Source: an uncultured Paracoccaceae bacterium (GTDB lineage Bacteria; Pseudomonadota; Alphaproteobacteria; Rhodobacterales; Rhodobacteraceae). Taken from it: a stretch of DNA of 64,000 bases. The DNA is taken from assembly GCA_943787985.1 (NCBI GenBank), contig CALSOO010000001.1:137001-201000 (forward strand). Reading direction: 5' to 3'. The first letter of the stretch is position 1. Each line of letters starts with the position of its first letter. This document shows, in pieces, positions 17,255 through 27,338 of this stretch. Under the pieces are notes generated by a model. That model saw only the letters and a list, made by a program, of their open reading frames with translations, searched no databases and was not told where the DNA came from. The position numbers and the translations under genes are program-made.

Positions 17255-20186
17255 GGACACGCTCCCCTTCGGGGTCAACAAAATGGGCCGAGACAATCTC
17301 GACCTCGATGGTTAAGTCGGTTACGGGCGAAACGAGCCGCATCTTTTCACCGGTGCGGTTGCTGCCATCTTTCAAAAATCCGAGACCGATCATCGATCCC
17401 ATCGTGGGCGAGAAGGCGGCGGATGTAACGTAACCTTGGTCATGGGCGGCATCGACTGGCCCATCTTCGTTCATCAGGTGTCCACCAGCCGTTACTTTCT
17501 GTTCCGCATCTAGCGGTTTGATCCCCACTTGCATCAGGGCATCAGGCTCGTTCAAGCCCGCACGTTCCGACAGCTTCGAACCGATACTGTCTTTCACCTT
17601 GGACACCATCCGTCCCATCCCCAGGTTCAGCGCAGTGGTGGTGCCGTTCAATTCGTTGCCTGCCGCATGACCTTTTTCGATGCGCATCACACCAAGGGCT
17701 TCGGTGCCGTAAGGAGTCACGTCAAACTCTTCGCCCTCGGACATCAGGCGGCGCATCAGGGCGTCGCCGTAACGTGAGGGGACCGCGATCTCAAAGGCCA
17801 ACTCCCCAGAGAAAGAAATACGGAACAAACGCGCCCGCAAACCACCGCAAACGGTGATGTTGCCACAGGCCATGAAGGGGAAGCCCTCGTTTGTGATGTC
17901 GAATTCGGGGTCGACGATTTTTTGCAGCAGCTTGCGTGAATTTGGTCCCGCAACCGCGTATTGCGCCCAAGCTTCAGTCGTCGAGATCACCTGCACATCT
18001 GCGTCAGGCATCAGACATTGGCGCACAAACTCCATGTGCTGATAGACGCGCGCGGCGTTCGCGGTGGTGGTTGTAACAATGAAATGATCATCAGCCATTC
18101 GGCCCGCAGTCCCGTCATCCATCGCAATGCCATCCTCACGTAGCATGAGGCCATAGCGGACCTTGCCGACAGCGAGTTTAGCAAAACCGTTGCAGTAGAT
18201 TTTGTTCAGAAAGGTTGCGGCATCCACGCCTTGGACATCGATCTTACCCAATGTCGTACAGTCGCATACGCCGACCGAGGCGCGGGTGGCGGTGACTTCG
18301 CGGTCTACGCTTTCACGCCAATGGGTTTCGCCGGCGATGGGGAACCACTGGGCGCGCAGCCAATTGCCGACCTCGACAAACACAGCGCCGCGTTCCTTCG
18401 CCCAGTCGTGTGACGGGGTCAAACGGGTCGGGTGAAAGTCCTTGCCGCGCATACGTCCGCCCATAACGCCAATAGCGGTGGCTGTGTATGGGGGGCGAAA
18501 GATGGTGGTGCCAACCTCAGGAATGGATTTTCCGGCCAACTCGGCCATGATCGCGAGACCGCCCATATTCGACGTTTTGCCCTGATCCGTTGCCATGCCA
18601 AGGGTGGTATAGCGTTTGAGATGTTCGACCGAGCGGAAGCCCTCTTGGTGGCTCAGCTTGACGTCTTTGACAGTCACATCGTTTTGCTGGTCCAGCCATG
18701 CACGCGACGCGCCTTCAACGTACCAGAATGGTGTTTGACGGATGGGAGCGTCTTCGGCCAGAGGGACATTTACGGCTTTTACCCCCAAGGCCGTTGCAGC
18801 GGCCTGCGTGCCAGAGGTTAGGGCTGCATGCGTTGAAAAATCACCCATCGCAGCCCCTGCAACGGTCATGCCCGGGGGCAGGGTGCCGCCAGGCACAAAG
18901 GCTGCAAGGTCGCCGTTCCAAGTCGGGCGGCCGCGCTGGTGGCAAGTGAGGTGGACGTTGGGGTTCCAACCGCCGGATACCCCAAGGGCACCACACTCAA
19001 GCATACGGGTTGAGCCGTCGGCCTGTAGGACTTCGGCAAAGGTCAGGCCCAAGCGGCCCATCGTGTTGACGATCTGTGCACCTTTCAGGACCTCGTAGTT
19101 ATGGCCTGATGGCGCGTCGGGGCGGGTGTCCACGACCGCAGCTATATGGACGCCTTTGGTGGCAAGGTCGGATGCTGTTCGATGACCATCATCGTTGTTG
19201 GTAAAAATTGCGACGCGCTTGGCCGCCGTTGTGCCGTAGCGATTTGCATAAGTCCGCAAGGCACCAGCTAACATGATGCCCGGGCGATCGTTGTTCTCAA
19301 ATGCGATCGGGCGCTCGGTCGCGCCAGCACATAGGATCGCGCGGGAGGCATAGATACGCCAGAGGATCTGGCGGGGTTTATCGGCTGGCGGAATGGGGAG
19401 GTGGTCGCTGATCCGCTCAACCGCGCCGTAGATGCCGTGATCGAATGCGCCAATGATCGTGGTGCGAGGCATAAGGCGAACGTTAGGGAGGGAGGCGAGT
19501 TCTGCGATGCTGGATGCGACCCAGTCGGTGGCTACGTTGTCATTGATCGCATGGGTTTCGCTGTTGAGGCGCCCGCCAAAGGTAAAGTCTTCATCCGCGA
19601 GGATAACCTCTTTGCCTGCGCGGGCTGCTGTGAGGGCGGCCATGAGGCCTGATGGACCCGCACCAATGATCAACACATCGCAGTGGCGAAAGCCTTTGTC
19701 GTATTGGTCAGGGTCTTCTTGCATCGACAGAGAGCCGAGGCCTGCTGCCTTGCGGATGATCGGTTCGTAGATTTTTTCCCAAAAGGCGGCGGGCCACATG
19801 AAGGTCTTGTAGTAAAAACCGGCGGTCAGGAAGTTCGAGAAACGGTCGTTGATCGCCATCGCGTCGAACTTGAGCGAGGGGAAACGGTTTTGCGAACGCG
19901 CTTGCAGGCCATCAAAAAGCTCGGCTGTTGTGGCTCGGGTATTGGGTTCCTGGCGCGCGCCGCTGCGCAACTCAACAAGGGCGTTCGGTTCCTCGGAGCC
20001 AGCGGTCAAAGGGCCACGGGGGCGATGATATTTGAACGAGCGCCCCATCAGGCGAACGTTATTGGCCAAAAGGGCGGAGGCGAGGGTGTCGCCCGCGTGG
20101 CCTTGGTATTTTTTGCCGTCAAAGGTGAAGTTTAGCGTGGTGTGGCGGTCAATCTGGCCCCCTGCAAGGCGGTTGATCTGGGTCAT
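17247..20186 (-). CDS. mgdC: N-methylglutamate dehydrogenase subunit C (SoxA-like)
   Basis: Large subunit of 979 residues, the expected size for the sarcosine-oxidase alpha family. An N-terminal ferredoxin-like Fer2_4 domain (about 15-105, FDGKKYQGHAGDTLASALLANNVRLMGRSF) is followed by a dinucleotide-binding domain (about 168-470, [25 protein letters not shown]) and a C-terminal GcvT domain (about 600-970) that hands one-carbon units to tetrahydrofolate. The complex oxidises N-methylglutamate to glutamate. The start overlaps the mgdB stop by ATGA. Confidence 0.9.
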   Translation of the reverse strand: MTQINRLAGGQIDRHTTLNFTFDGKKYQGHAGDTLASALLANNVRLMGRSFKYHRPRGPLTAGSEEPNALVELRSGARQEPNTRATTAELFDGLQARSQNRFPSLKFDAMAINDRFSNFLTAGFYYKTFMWPAAFWEKIYEPIIRKAAGLGSLSMQEDPDQYDKGFRHCDVLIIGAGPSGLMAALTAARAGKEVILADEDFTFGGRLNSETHAINDNVATDWVASSIAELASLPNVRLMPRTTIIGAFDHGIYGAVERISDHLPIPPADKPRQILWRIYASRAILCAGATERPIAFENNDRPGIMLAGALRTYANRYGTTAAKRVAIFTNNDDGHRTASDLATKGVHIAAVVDTRPDAPSGHNYEVLKGAQIVNTMGRLGLTFAEVLQADGSTRMLECGALGVSGGWNPNVHLTCHQRGRPTWNGDLAAFVPGGTLPPGMTVAGAAMGDFSTHAALTSGTQAAATALGVKAVNVPLAEDAPIRQTPFWYVEGASRAWLDQQNDVTVKDVKLSHQEGFRSVEHLKRYTTLGMATDQGKTSNMGGLAIMAELAGKSIPEVGTTIFRPPYTATAIGVMGGRMRGKDFHPTRLTPSHDWAKERGAVFVEVGNWLRAQWFPIAGETHWRESVDREVTATRASVGVCDCTTLGKIDVQGVDAATFLNKIYCNGFAKLAVGKVRYGLMLREDGIAMDDGTAGRMADDHFIVTTTTANAARVYQHMEFVRQCLMPDADVQVISTTEAWAQYAVAGPNSRKLLQKIVDPEFDITNEGFPFMACGNITVCGGLRARLFRISFSGELAFEIAVPSRYGDALMRRLMSEGEEFDVTPYGTEALGVMRIEKGHAAGNELNGTTTALNLGMGRMVSKVKDSIGSKLSERAGLNEPDALMQVGIKPLDAEQKVTAGGHLMNEDGPVDAAHDQGYVTSAAFSPTMGSMIGLGFLKDGSNRTGEKMRLVSPVTDLTIEVEIVSAHFVDPEGERVRA

Positions 20187-20467
20187 AATGCTGCCCCCAA
20201 TTTAAGCGCTACATCGCGGGCGAGTGCGACGCTTGTTATATCGTGGGTGAGGGTGTTGCGCGTCACCACCAACATTGAGCGGTCACCACCCTCGTGGAAC
20301 CACAGCTCGCGCAAATCCCCGGCCGGGTTGTCGCGCAGGTAGCCGTAATCATGCCAGTCTTTGGGGGAGGCCGTCTCCGGATCGGGCCGGTTTAGCAGGC
20401 TTGCGTCGCCCAGATAGACAAACTCGGCGCTGTCGCGGGGGCCAAGGAGGGGGTGGTTGATGATCAT
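20183..20467 (-). CDS. mgdB: N-methylglutamate dehydrogenase subunit B (SoxD-like, zinc ligands lost)
   Basis: Protein of 94 residues matching the delta subunit of sarcosine oxidase (GPRDSAEFVYLGDAS...RPDPETAS...WHDYGYLRDNPAGDLRELWFHEGG). The CPxCGPR zinc motif of typical SoxD reads HPLLGPR here, and the second site reads HEGGD in place of HxxGC, so the usual zinc ligands are largely missing. This separates it from true sarcosine oxidase and fits a dedicated MgdB. It overlaps mgdC and follows mgdA by 59 bases. Confidence 0.85.
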   Translation of the reverse strand: MIINHPLLGPRDSAEFVYLGDASLLNRPDPETASPKDWHDYGYLRDNPAGDLRELWFHEGGDRSMLVVTRNTLTHDITSVALARDVALKLGAAL

Positions 20468-20526
20468 CTGCGCGCTCTCGTAGCTGGGGTCGGATTGAGT
20501 TTAAGTCGCCAAATTGTGCCTATAAG

Positions 20527-21777
20527 TCAGTGCAGGTTCGGCTGGTTGCCCATGCCTTTTTCGTCGATCATATGACCGGTTTCAAAGCGGTTGAAACGGT
20601 AGGCTGTTGCGGTTTCATGGGGGGTGCCTTTGGCCAGTAGGTGGGCATAGGCGTAGCCCGATGCCGGCGTGGCCTTGAATCCGCCGTAGCACCAACCGCC
20701 GTTGAAATAGAGGCCCTCAATGTGGGTTTCATCGATAATCGGGGAACCGTCCATCGACATGTCCATGATGCCGCCCCACATCCTGAGTAGACGCGCACGT
20801 CCGATTATTGGCATAATCGCCATGCCACCCTCGCAGACGTCCTCGACGACGGGCAGGTTGCCGCGTTGGGCATAGGAATTGTACCCGTCGATATCGCCAC
20901 CAAAGACAAGGCCGCCCTTGTCAGATTGGCTCACATAAAAGTGGCCTGCGCCAAATGTGATAACGCCCGGAAGGACGGGTTTGAGGCCCTCGGAAACGAA
21001 GGCCTGTAAGACATGGCTCTCAATCGGCAGGCGCATGTTGGCCTTGGCCATCAGGCGGCCCGAGGAACCGGCAACAGCGCTGGCGACTTTGTTTGCGCCG
21101 ATGAAGCCTTTGGAGGTCTCAATCCCGAGGCACTTGCCGTTTTCGATGCGAAAGCCTGTGACTTCGCAGTTCTGGATGATGTCAACGCCGTGGCTGTCTG
21201 CTGAACGTGCAAAGCCCCACGCGACCGCGTCATGACGTACCGTGCCGCCGCGCCGCTGGGCCAACCCGCCTTTGATAGGGAAACGGGCATCATCGAAATT
21301 GAGGAAAGGATATTCTTTGCGGATTTGCGCCGCGTCGAGCAATTCGGCATCCGCGCCGTTGAGCATCATGGCGTTGCCGCGCCGGATGAAGGCGTCACGC
21401 TGGGCGTCGCTATGGATGAGGTTCATAATGCCGCGTTGGCTGATCATGGCGTTATAGTTGAGGTCTTGCTCTAGGCCTTCCCAAAGTTTGAGGGAGAACT
21501 CGTAAAAGGGTTCGTTGCCATCGAGCATGTAGTTGGAGCGGATGATTGTGGTGTTGCGCCCGACGTTGCCGCCCCCGATCCAGCCCTTTTCGATTACAGC
21601 GATGTTTTTCTGACCGTAAACTTTGGCGAGGTAATGCGCTGTTGCCAGGCCGTGGCCGCCGCCGCCGATAATGATGATGTCATAGTGGGGTCTGGGCTCG
21701 GGATCGCGCCATGCGGGTTTCCAGCCTTTGTGCCCTGTGAGAGCTTCTTTGATCACCTTGAAACCGGAATAGCGCAT
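20527..21777 (-). CDS. mgdA: N-methylglutamate dehydrogenase subunit A (SoxB-like)
   Basis: FAD-dependent DAO-family subunit of 416 residues. The N-terminal Rossmann motif (about 33-43, IIIIGGGGHGLATAHYLA) binds FAD. The histidine in RRGGTVRHDAVAWG corresponds to the residue that carries covalent FMN in heterotetrameric sarcosine oxidases (inference from family). It oxidises the N-methyl group of N-methylglutamate. First gene of mgdABCD; the 292-base upstream spacer is shared with divergent tmoX. Confidence 0.9.
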   Translation of the reverse strand: MRYSGFKVIKEALTGHKGWKPAWRDPEPRPHYDIIIIGGGGHGLATAHYLAKVYGQKNIAVIEKGWIGGGNVGRNTTIIRSNYMLDGNEPFYEFSLKLWEGLEQDLNYNAMISQRGIMNLIHSDAQRDAFIRRGNAMMLNGADAELLDAAQIRKEYPFLNFDDARFPIKGGLAQRRGGTVRHDAVAWGFARSADSHGVDIIQNCEVTGFRIENGKCLGIETSKGFIGANKVASAVAGSSGRLMAKANMRLPIESHVLQAFVSEGLKPVLPGVITFGAGHFYVSQSDKGGLVFGGDIDGYNSYAQRGNLPVVEDVCEGGMAIMPIIGRARLLRMWGGIMDMSMDGSPIIDETHIEGLYFNGGWCYGGFKATPASGYAYAHLLAKGTPHETATAYRFNRFETGHMIDEKGMGNQPNLH

Positions 21778-21910
21778 TTAACCTGACTCCCTTGGGTCGA
21801 CGATGCCCGCTTTCATGGCCGAGGTCCGCGTGAAATCCGACAATTGCGGCCTTAAATCGGACCTCTGCTGTATTTTTCAGCAAGGCGGTGAAGAGGCAAA
21901 CAGCTAACTG

Positions 21911-21926
21911 CAAGAAAAAAACTTGA
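21911..21926. promoter_or_regulatory. A7 element in the mgdA/tmoX divergent region
   Basis: CAAGAAAAAAACTTGA. The CAAG and CTTG arms flank seven As, forming a short inverted repeat. It contains the same 12-mer GAAAAAAACTTG as the dmmD upstream region. It lies 134 bases before mgdA and 144 before tmoX, so it could serve either direction. Confidence 0.4.
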
Positions 21927-22045
21927 TTGATAGGAAAACTATGCAAAACTACTTTTTGTGAAAACTCCGTCTAAGTCTGGGGATTCGTAAATGAGGGCAA
22001 GTCGCAGTTTATGCGGGTCTGCTCTATAAAAAGCGGCAGCCATAG

Positions 22046-23014
<969 letters not shown>

Positions 23015-23039
23015 TCTAGGCGACTAGGACCTTAATACG

Positions 23040-23074
23040 CGCCCGCCCCTAAGAGATTTTGGGCGGGCGTTTTT
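23040..23074 (+). terminator. intercistronic terminator/attenuator between tmoX and tmoV
   Basis: CGCCCGCCC (23040-23048) pairs with GGGCGGGCG (23061-23069) and is followed by TTTTT. It sits 26 bases after tmoX and probably lets only part of the transcripts continue into tmoVW. Confidence 0.8.
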
Positions 23075-23117
23075 GCCCACCAATCCCCGGTTCTTGGGGA
23101 AGCGGAGATCGAACCCT

Positions 23118-24134
23118 ATGACCCAACAGCCCGTTATTTCCTGCAAGAACGTGTGGAAAGTCTTTGGCTCCAAGCCGGAAGCATATCTCAAGACGATGCC
23201 AGAAGGGCATAGCTATGATGAGATCAGCGCAGACGGCTATATTGCGGGCGTCAAAGATGTCTCAATCGAGGTGTCACGTGGCGAGATGTTGGTGATAATG
23301 GGGCTGTCAGGATCGGGTAAATCTACGCTAGTGCGGTGTTTTTCGCGCCTGCACGAAATCACGTCGGGCACTATCGAGATTGACGGACAAGACATCATGT
23401 CGCTGTCTGAAAAGGAGCTGATTGAGCTGCGGCGCAACAAGATGGGCATGGTATTCCAAAGCTTTGGTCTGCTGCCCCACCGTACGGTTCTTGAAAATGT
23501 TGCGTTTCCGTTGGAGATGCGAGGTCAAGACAAACACACACGTCGCGCGCGCGCATTGGAAGTGATCAAGCTGGTCGGTCTTGAAGGGCGCGAAGAGTAT
23601 TTCCCTCGCGAACTCTCGGGTGGACAACAGCAACGTGTCGGTATTGCGCGATCGTTAGCGATTGAACCTGACATCTGGTTTCTGGACGAACCATTCTCAG
23701 CGTTGGATCCGTTGATCCGGCGCGAAATGCAGGATGAGTTTTTGCGCCTGCAAGGGCTGCTGGGAAAGACGATTGTCTTTATCACCCATGATTTTGACGA
23801 GGCGCTACGCCTTGCGGACCGGATCGCGATTATGAAGGACGGCGCAGTCGAGCAATGCGATACCCCGGATCAGATCGTGCTACATCCCGCTACGGAATAT
23901 GTGCGCAAATTCACGGAAGAGATCGACAAAGCCCGGGTCATCACAGCCAAAACCCTCGCCATCGCGGAGACCAAGGGCACTGGAGAGGCCGTTTCCGCGG
24001 ATGCGACGGTCAAGCAACTGGCCAAGCTATTGGTCCATGACACACGCGAGGTGATCCCGGTAACCGAAGACGGCATTATCATTGGTGGGATGAATCGCAC
24101 AGATGGCCTGACACTTTTGCTGGAAGCAGACTGA
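23118..24134 (+). CDS. tmoV: TMAO ABC transporter ATP-binding protein TmoV
   Basis: ABC ATPase of 338 residues of the ProV/glycine-betaine type. Walker A GLSGSGKST, signature LSGGQQQRVGIARSLA, Walker B IWFLDEPFSALD and the H-loop ITHDFDEA are all visible. A regulatory tail after about residue 265 is shorter than in ProV and resembles one degenerate CBS region. ATG at 23118 is used rather than a TTG 15 codons upstream that lies in the terminator region. The stop overlaps tmoW by one base (TGATG). Confidence 0.9.
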   Translation: MTQQPVISCKNVWKVFGSKPEAYLKTMPEGHSYDEISADGYIAGVKDVSIEVSRGEMLVIMGLSGSGKSTLVRCFSRLHEITSGTIEIDGQDIMSLSEKELIELRRNKMGMVFQSFGLLPHRTVLENVAFPLEMRGQDKHTRRARALEVIKLVGLEGREEYFPRELSGGQQQRVGIARSLAIEPDIWFLDEPFSALDPLIRREMQDEFLRLQGLLGKTIVFITHDFDEALRLADRIAIMKDGAVEQCDTPDQIVLHPATEYVRKFTEEIDKARVITAKTLAIAETKGTGEAVSADATVKQLAKLLVHDTREVIPVTEDGIIIGGMNRTDGLTLLLEAD

Positions 24135-26110
24135 TGTTGGACGTGACCAAAAAGACCTCCGACAAGATCGAGTTGACCAGACATAAGATGGCATTGATCC
24201 TTGTTGCCGTGGCCGCCGTTCTTATGGTTCTGCGCTATGCTGGACTGTTGCCCGAAGCGTTGTTTCGCTTGCCCGAGGCGATGATACCGCCATTTGCGAT
24301 TTGGCTGGATACGATTTTTAATTTTGTCAAAGATGACTTGGGGCTGCTGAAGCTGACCCGTTTTCTGACTGGCGGGCTGGAAGCATTGTTGGATACCACA
24401 GCGAACCTGTTGTTTGGCAAACGCCGTTGGCCCAACCTTGGCCCTATCCCGTGGACCTCAATTGCGGCAGTGGCGGCTGTTCTGGGATATTACTTGGGTG
24501 GTTGGCGCCTGGCGGTCCTTGCGGCGGGTACGTTTGTATGGACGGCTCTGATTGGTCAGTGGAAAATCGCCATGGAGACCATGTCGGTGCTCGTTATTGC
24601 CGCCCCAGTGGCGTTCGTGATTGGCATTACGTTGGGCATTCTGGCGTGGCGTAACCCTTGGTTGGACCGTGCGCTCAAGCCGATCCTGTCGGTGCTTCAG
24701 ACGCTGCCATTCTTTACCTATTTGCTGCCTGCCGTGATCTTCTTCAAGGTCGGGCCAACGGCCGGCGCTGTTGCGACAATTATTTATGCCATCCCACCCA
24801 TGATTTTGATGACCACGCTCGGCTTGCAAAAAGTCCCCGAAGAGGTCGTTGAGGCCGGTCACATGAGTGGTTGTTCGCGTTGGCAATTGCTGTGCTATGT
24901 CTACATTCCTTCCGCGCGCCAAGAGATATTGGTCGGTGTGAACCAGGTTATTATGCTATGTTTGGCTATGGTGGTTCTGACCGCCTTCATCGGGATGCCG
25001 GGCCTTGGTGCCAAGTTGCTGGCGATGATGGGCAGTTTCAAACTGGGACGATCATTTGAAATCGGTGTGACGATCGTACTGCTGGCCGTGACGCTGGACC
25101 GGATGTCCAAAGCATGGGTCGTCAAGCAGCCCGCGCATTTCGAGAAGGGCACCCCGTGGTGGAAACGCCACGTGATGTTGCTGCTGGCCATCGCGGCTTT
25201 CATCTTTTTTGTTATCGTTTCGCAATTCATCGAAGTTGCCTCGACCGTCGGGCGCAAACAGAACTTTTCGCAGGGCAAAGAGTTGGACAACCTGATCAAA
25301 GGGTTCCTGAATATCGAGGTGGTCAAATCGACCACTTATTTCCTGCGCGCCTTTGTGAATGTGCAAATTCTGATCCCGTTCAGGAACTTTATCCTGTCGA
25401 TTCCAACCCCTGCTGTCATTTTGCTGGTCGCTGCGTTTGCCCTTTGGTTGGGGGGGCGCAAGCAGGCCGTTCTGGCAGCAATGTTCTTTTCGCTTGTAGC
25501 CCTTTCAGGGTGGTGGGATCGTTCCATGATCACGCTTTATTCGGTGATTTCGGCGGTATCCATCGCGATGCTGATTGGCCTGCCACTCGGCATCGTGGCG
25601 TCGCGGACTGAAAGATGGTCACGTCGTATCTTACTGGTCTGTGACACGGCTCAAACCTTCCCGAGTTTTGTCTATTTGATCCCAGCGATTATGTTGTTCG
25701 GAATTACGGACATCGCGGTGATCTTCTCCATCCTGATCTTTGCGATGGTTCCACTGACGCGCTACACCATCGAGGGACTGCGTGCCGTCCCCCACGAAAT
25801 GACCGAGGCCGCTGATATGGCTGGGGCCACGCGGATGCAAAAGCTCTGGAAAGTTCAGTTGCCGTTAGCGCTGCCCACGATGGCTGTGGGCTTCAACCAA
25901 GCAATCATGTTCGCATTCTTTATGGTGATCATTGCAGCCTTCATTGGGACGCAAGATCTAGGCCAAGAGTTGCAACGCACGCTGGCTGGCACTGATTTGG
26001 GAAAGAACTTCGTGCTGGGTATCTGCGTCTCTTTGATGGCGTTGACCTTTGACCTGACAATTATGAAATGGGCTTCGGATCAAAAGCGTGCGCTAGGACT
26101 TGGTGAGTAG
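24134..26110 (+). CDS. tmoW: TMAO ABC transporter permease TmoW (duplicated permease)
   Basis: Membrane protein of 658 residues with two binding-protein-dependent permease domains in one chain, about 150-330 and about 455-650. Each has an EAA-like loop (VEAGHMSGCSRWQLLCYVYIPSA and TEAADMAGATRMQKLWKVQLPLA). The fusion should allow a single polypeptide to replace the usual homodimer. It is translated together with tmoV. Family membership is secure; TMAO specificity comes from the locus. Confidence 0.88.
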   Translation: MLDVTKKTSDKIELTRHKMALILVAVAAVLMVLRYAGLLPEALFRLPEAMIPPFAIWLDTIFNFVKDDLGLLKLTRFLTGGLEALLDTTANLLFGKRRWPNLGPIPWTSIAAVAAVLGYYLGGWRLAVLAAGTFVWTALIGQWKIAMETMSVLVIAAPVAFVIGITLGILAWRNPWLDRALKPILSVLQTLPFFTYLLPAVIFFKVGPTAGAVATIIYAIPPMILMTTLGLQKVPEEVVEAGHMSGCSRWQLLCYVYIPSARQEILVGVNQVIMLCLAMVVLTAFIGMPGLGAKLLAMMGSFKLGRSFEIGVTIVLLAVTLDRMSKAWVVKQPAHFEKGTPWWKRHVMLLLAIAAFIFFVIVSQFIEVASTVGRKQNFSQGKELDNLIKGFLNIEVVKSTTYFLRAFVNVQILIPFRNFILSIPTPAVILLVAAFALWLGGRKQAVLAAMFFSLVALSGWWDRSMITLYSVISAVSIAMLIGLPLGIVASRTERWSRRILLVCDTAQTFPSFVYLIPAIMLFGITDIAVIFSILIFAMVPLTRYTIEGLRAVPHEMTEAADMAGATRMQKLWKVQLPLALPTMAVGFNQAIMFAFFMVIIAAFIGTQDLGQELQRTLAGTDLGKNFVLGICVSLMALTFDLTIMKWASDQKRALGLGE

Positions 26111-26318
26111 GAACCCGGTATTGGTTTCAGATCACTGGTCAAGGCGCCAAACTGAGCAAGAGATTGCAAGTGCATTCCAAAATAGCAGGCGCATTGTTGA
26201 CCCGGTGTCGGGAGGCACCTCTTGGATAGGGCGGACTCCGAGTGGCGTTCCTGTCCAAGGATATTATAACCCCACGGGTGGCGCGAGCACGGCGTTTCCC
26301 CTTCATGGAGTAAGATAA
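26103..26318 (+). CDS. small unknown protein, overlaps tmoW and next gene
   Basis: Protein of about 71 residues from a GTG inside the last codons of tmoW (TTG at 26100 is an alternative). It has no signal or membrane helix. The second half is rich in Gly, Pro and Tyr (SGGTSWIGRTPSGVPVQGYYNP). The stop overlaps the next ATG, suggesting coupling. It could be a remnant C-terminal domain rather than a full gene. Confidence 0.4.
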   Translation: MSRNPVLVSDHWSRRQTEQEIASAFQNSRRIVDPVSGGTSWIGRTPSGVPVQGYYNPTGGASTAFPLHGVR

Positions 26319-26776
26319 TGAAATCCGCTCGGCTCAAAATCATTCGCCTGCCTGATACATCGGTGTCCGTCATTGCTTGGGATGGACAAACAGTTGCGTC
26401 CAGCGTGACAGCTGGCTTGATTGCAGATGCTCTAAACAGTTCATCCAAGCGATTGTATTTCTTGAGCTATCTTGAAGAGGCCACACGGCCCAACGCTACA
26501 GATCATACTGTACATTCTGGCAACGGCCCCAATTTGATAGCTGTAGCAGGCTTTTGTTTTCTTGATCACGACTATTTCGAAGAGAAAAAAGCTGTATTAC
26601 TTCAAGACGAGCTTATGAAGATTATTGCTTGGATCGAAGAACTCGAAGCGCGCGGCTTTCCGGGCGCGGATTTGGACGAACCCGACTATGTTTTCAGCTA
26701 CATTGCGGACGGGCCTACAGCTGAGGCAGAATTTCGCCTTGCAAGTGGGTTTCGGGGATCGACTGCTTGGAGTTGA
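26318..26776 (+). CDS. unknown acidic cytoplasmic protein
   Basis: Protein of 152 residues, acidic, without membrane helix or signal. A GGAG ribosome site stands 7 bases before ATG. No family is recognised. The C-terminal half (EEKKAVLLQDELMKIIAWIEELEARG) looks helical. Its coupling to the short gene before it is the only contextual clue. An immunity-type role for a toxin fragment is a guess I do not rely on. Confidence 0.6.
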   Translation: MKSARLKIIRLPDTSVSVIAWDGQTVASSVTAGLIADALNSSSKRLYFLSYLEEATRPNATDHTVHSGNGPNLIAVAGFCFLDHDYFEEKKAVLLQDELMKIIAWIEELEARGFPGADLDEPDYVFSYIADGPTAEAEFRLASGFRGSTAWS

Positions 26777-26875
26777 TAGGGCGCTGAATATTTGACCCTA
26801 TCCGGCTTGAGGCAACACGCAAATAAACACGCTTTGACGATCTCGCACCAAGGTTTCAGGGTGAATTATTAAGAA

Positions 26876-27139
26876 ATGTCGTTTGCAATCCGAACTGAAG
26901 ATGACCTGCCCACGCATGGCTTCGATATTGGGGAGTTGGTCCTTACCGACCCCAAGACAGGCAAAACAAGCACCCCACAACCGGGCAAAAAGTGCTATAT
27001 GGTTTATGTTGAACTGAGTGTGCTCTTAGATCAGGCTGTTACTTCAAAAATCAACCGGAGCGCTTCAACGTACACACTGCCCAGTGGGAGTACGATTAAA
27101 TTCGATGGCAAAGCGAATAAATCGGCCCTTAGCCAATGA
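26876..27139 (+). CDS. hypothetical protein (weak)
   Basis: Open frame of 87 residues (MSFAIRTEDDLPTHGFDIGEL...), polar, no motif known to me, and no strong ribosome site. Codon use is plausible for a gene, but no partner supports it. Confidence 0.35.
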   Translation: MSFAIRTEDDLPTHGFDIGELVLTDPKTGKTSTPQPGKKCYMVYVELSVLLDQAVTSKINRSASTYTLPSGSTIKFDGKANKSALSQ

Positions 27140-27338
27140 TCTCCGTCGACTTAACAATCAGTTCCTCAACTATAAAACCGAAATGATCCGCCGCCATAAC
27201 TGCAGTTGGAACCGAAAAGCTCTGAACAATCCGAGCATTCGCAATCGGTACATATTCAGAAAAACCCGCCAACCGCTCGCTCGCCCATATGCCCCACACC
27301 AAAGTTTTTGCCCTGTACTGAGAGGTTGACACATCCAT
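27129..27338 (-). CDS. hypothetical small protein (weak)
   Basis: Minus-strand frame of 69 residues, beginning MDVSTSQYRAKTLVWGIWAS, with a reasonable amino acid mix. It converges on and overlaps the previous frame by 11 bases, so at most one of the two need be real. No family recognised. Confidence 0.25.
   Translation of the reverse strand: MDVSTSQYRAKTLVWGIWASERLAGFSEYVPIANARIVQSFSVPTAVMAADHFGFIVEELIVKSTEIIG

Noticed and set aside
16688..21777. Sarcosine oxidase soxBDAG
   Set aside because: Protein families match, but linkage to gmaS-mgsABC and the altered zinc sites of the delta subunit favour N-methylglutamate dehydrogenase. Sarcosine oxidation cannot be fully excluded without assay.
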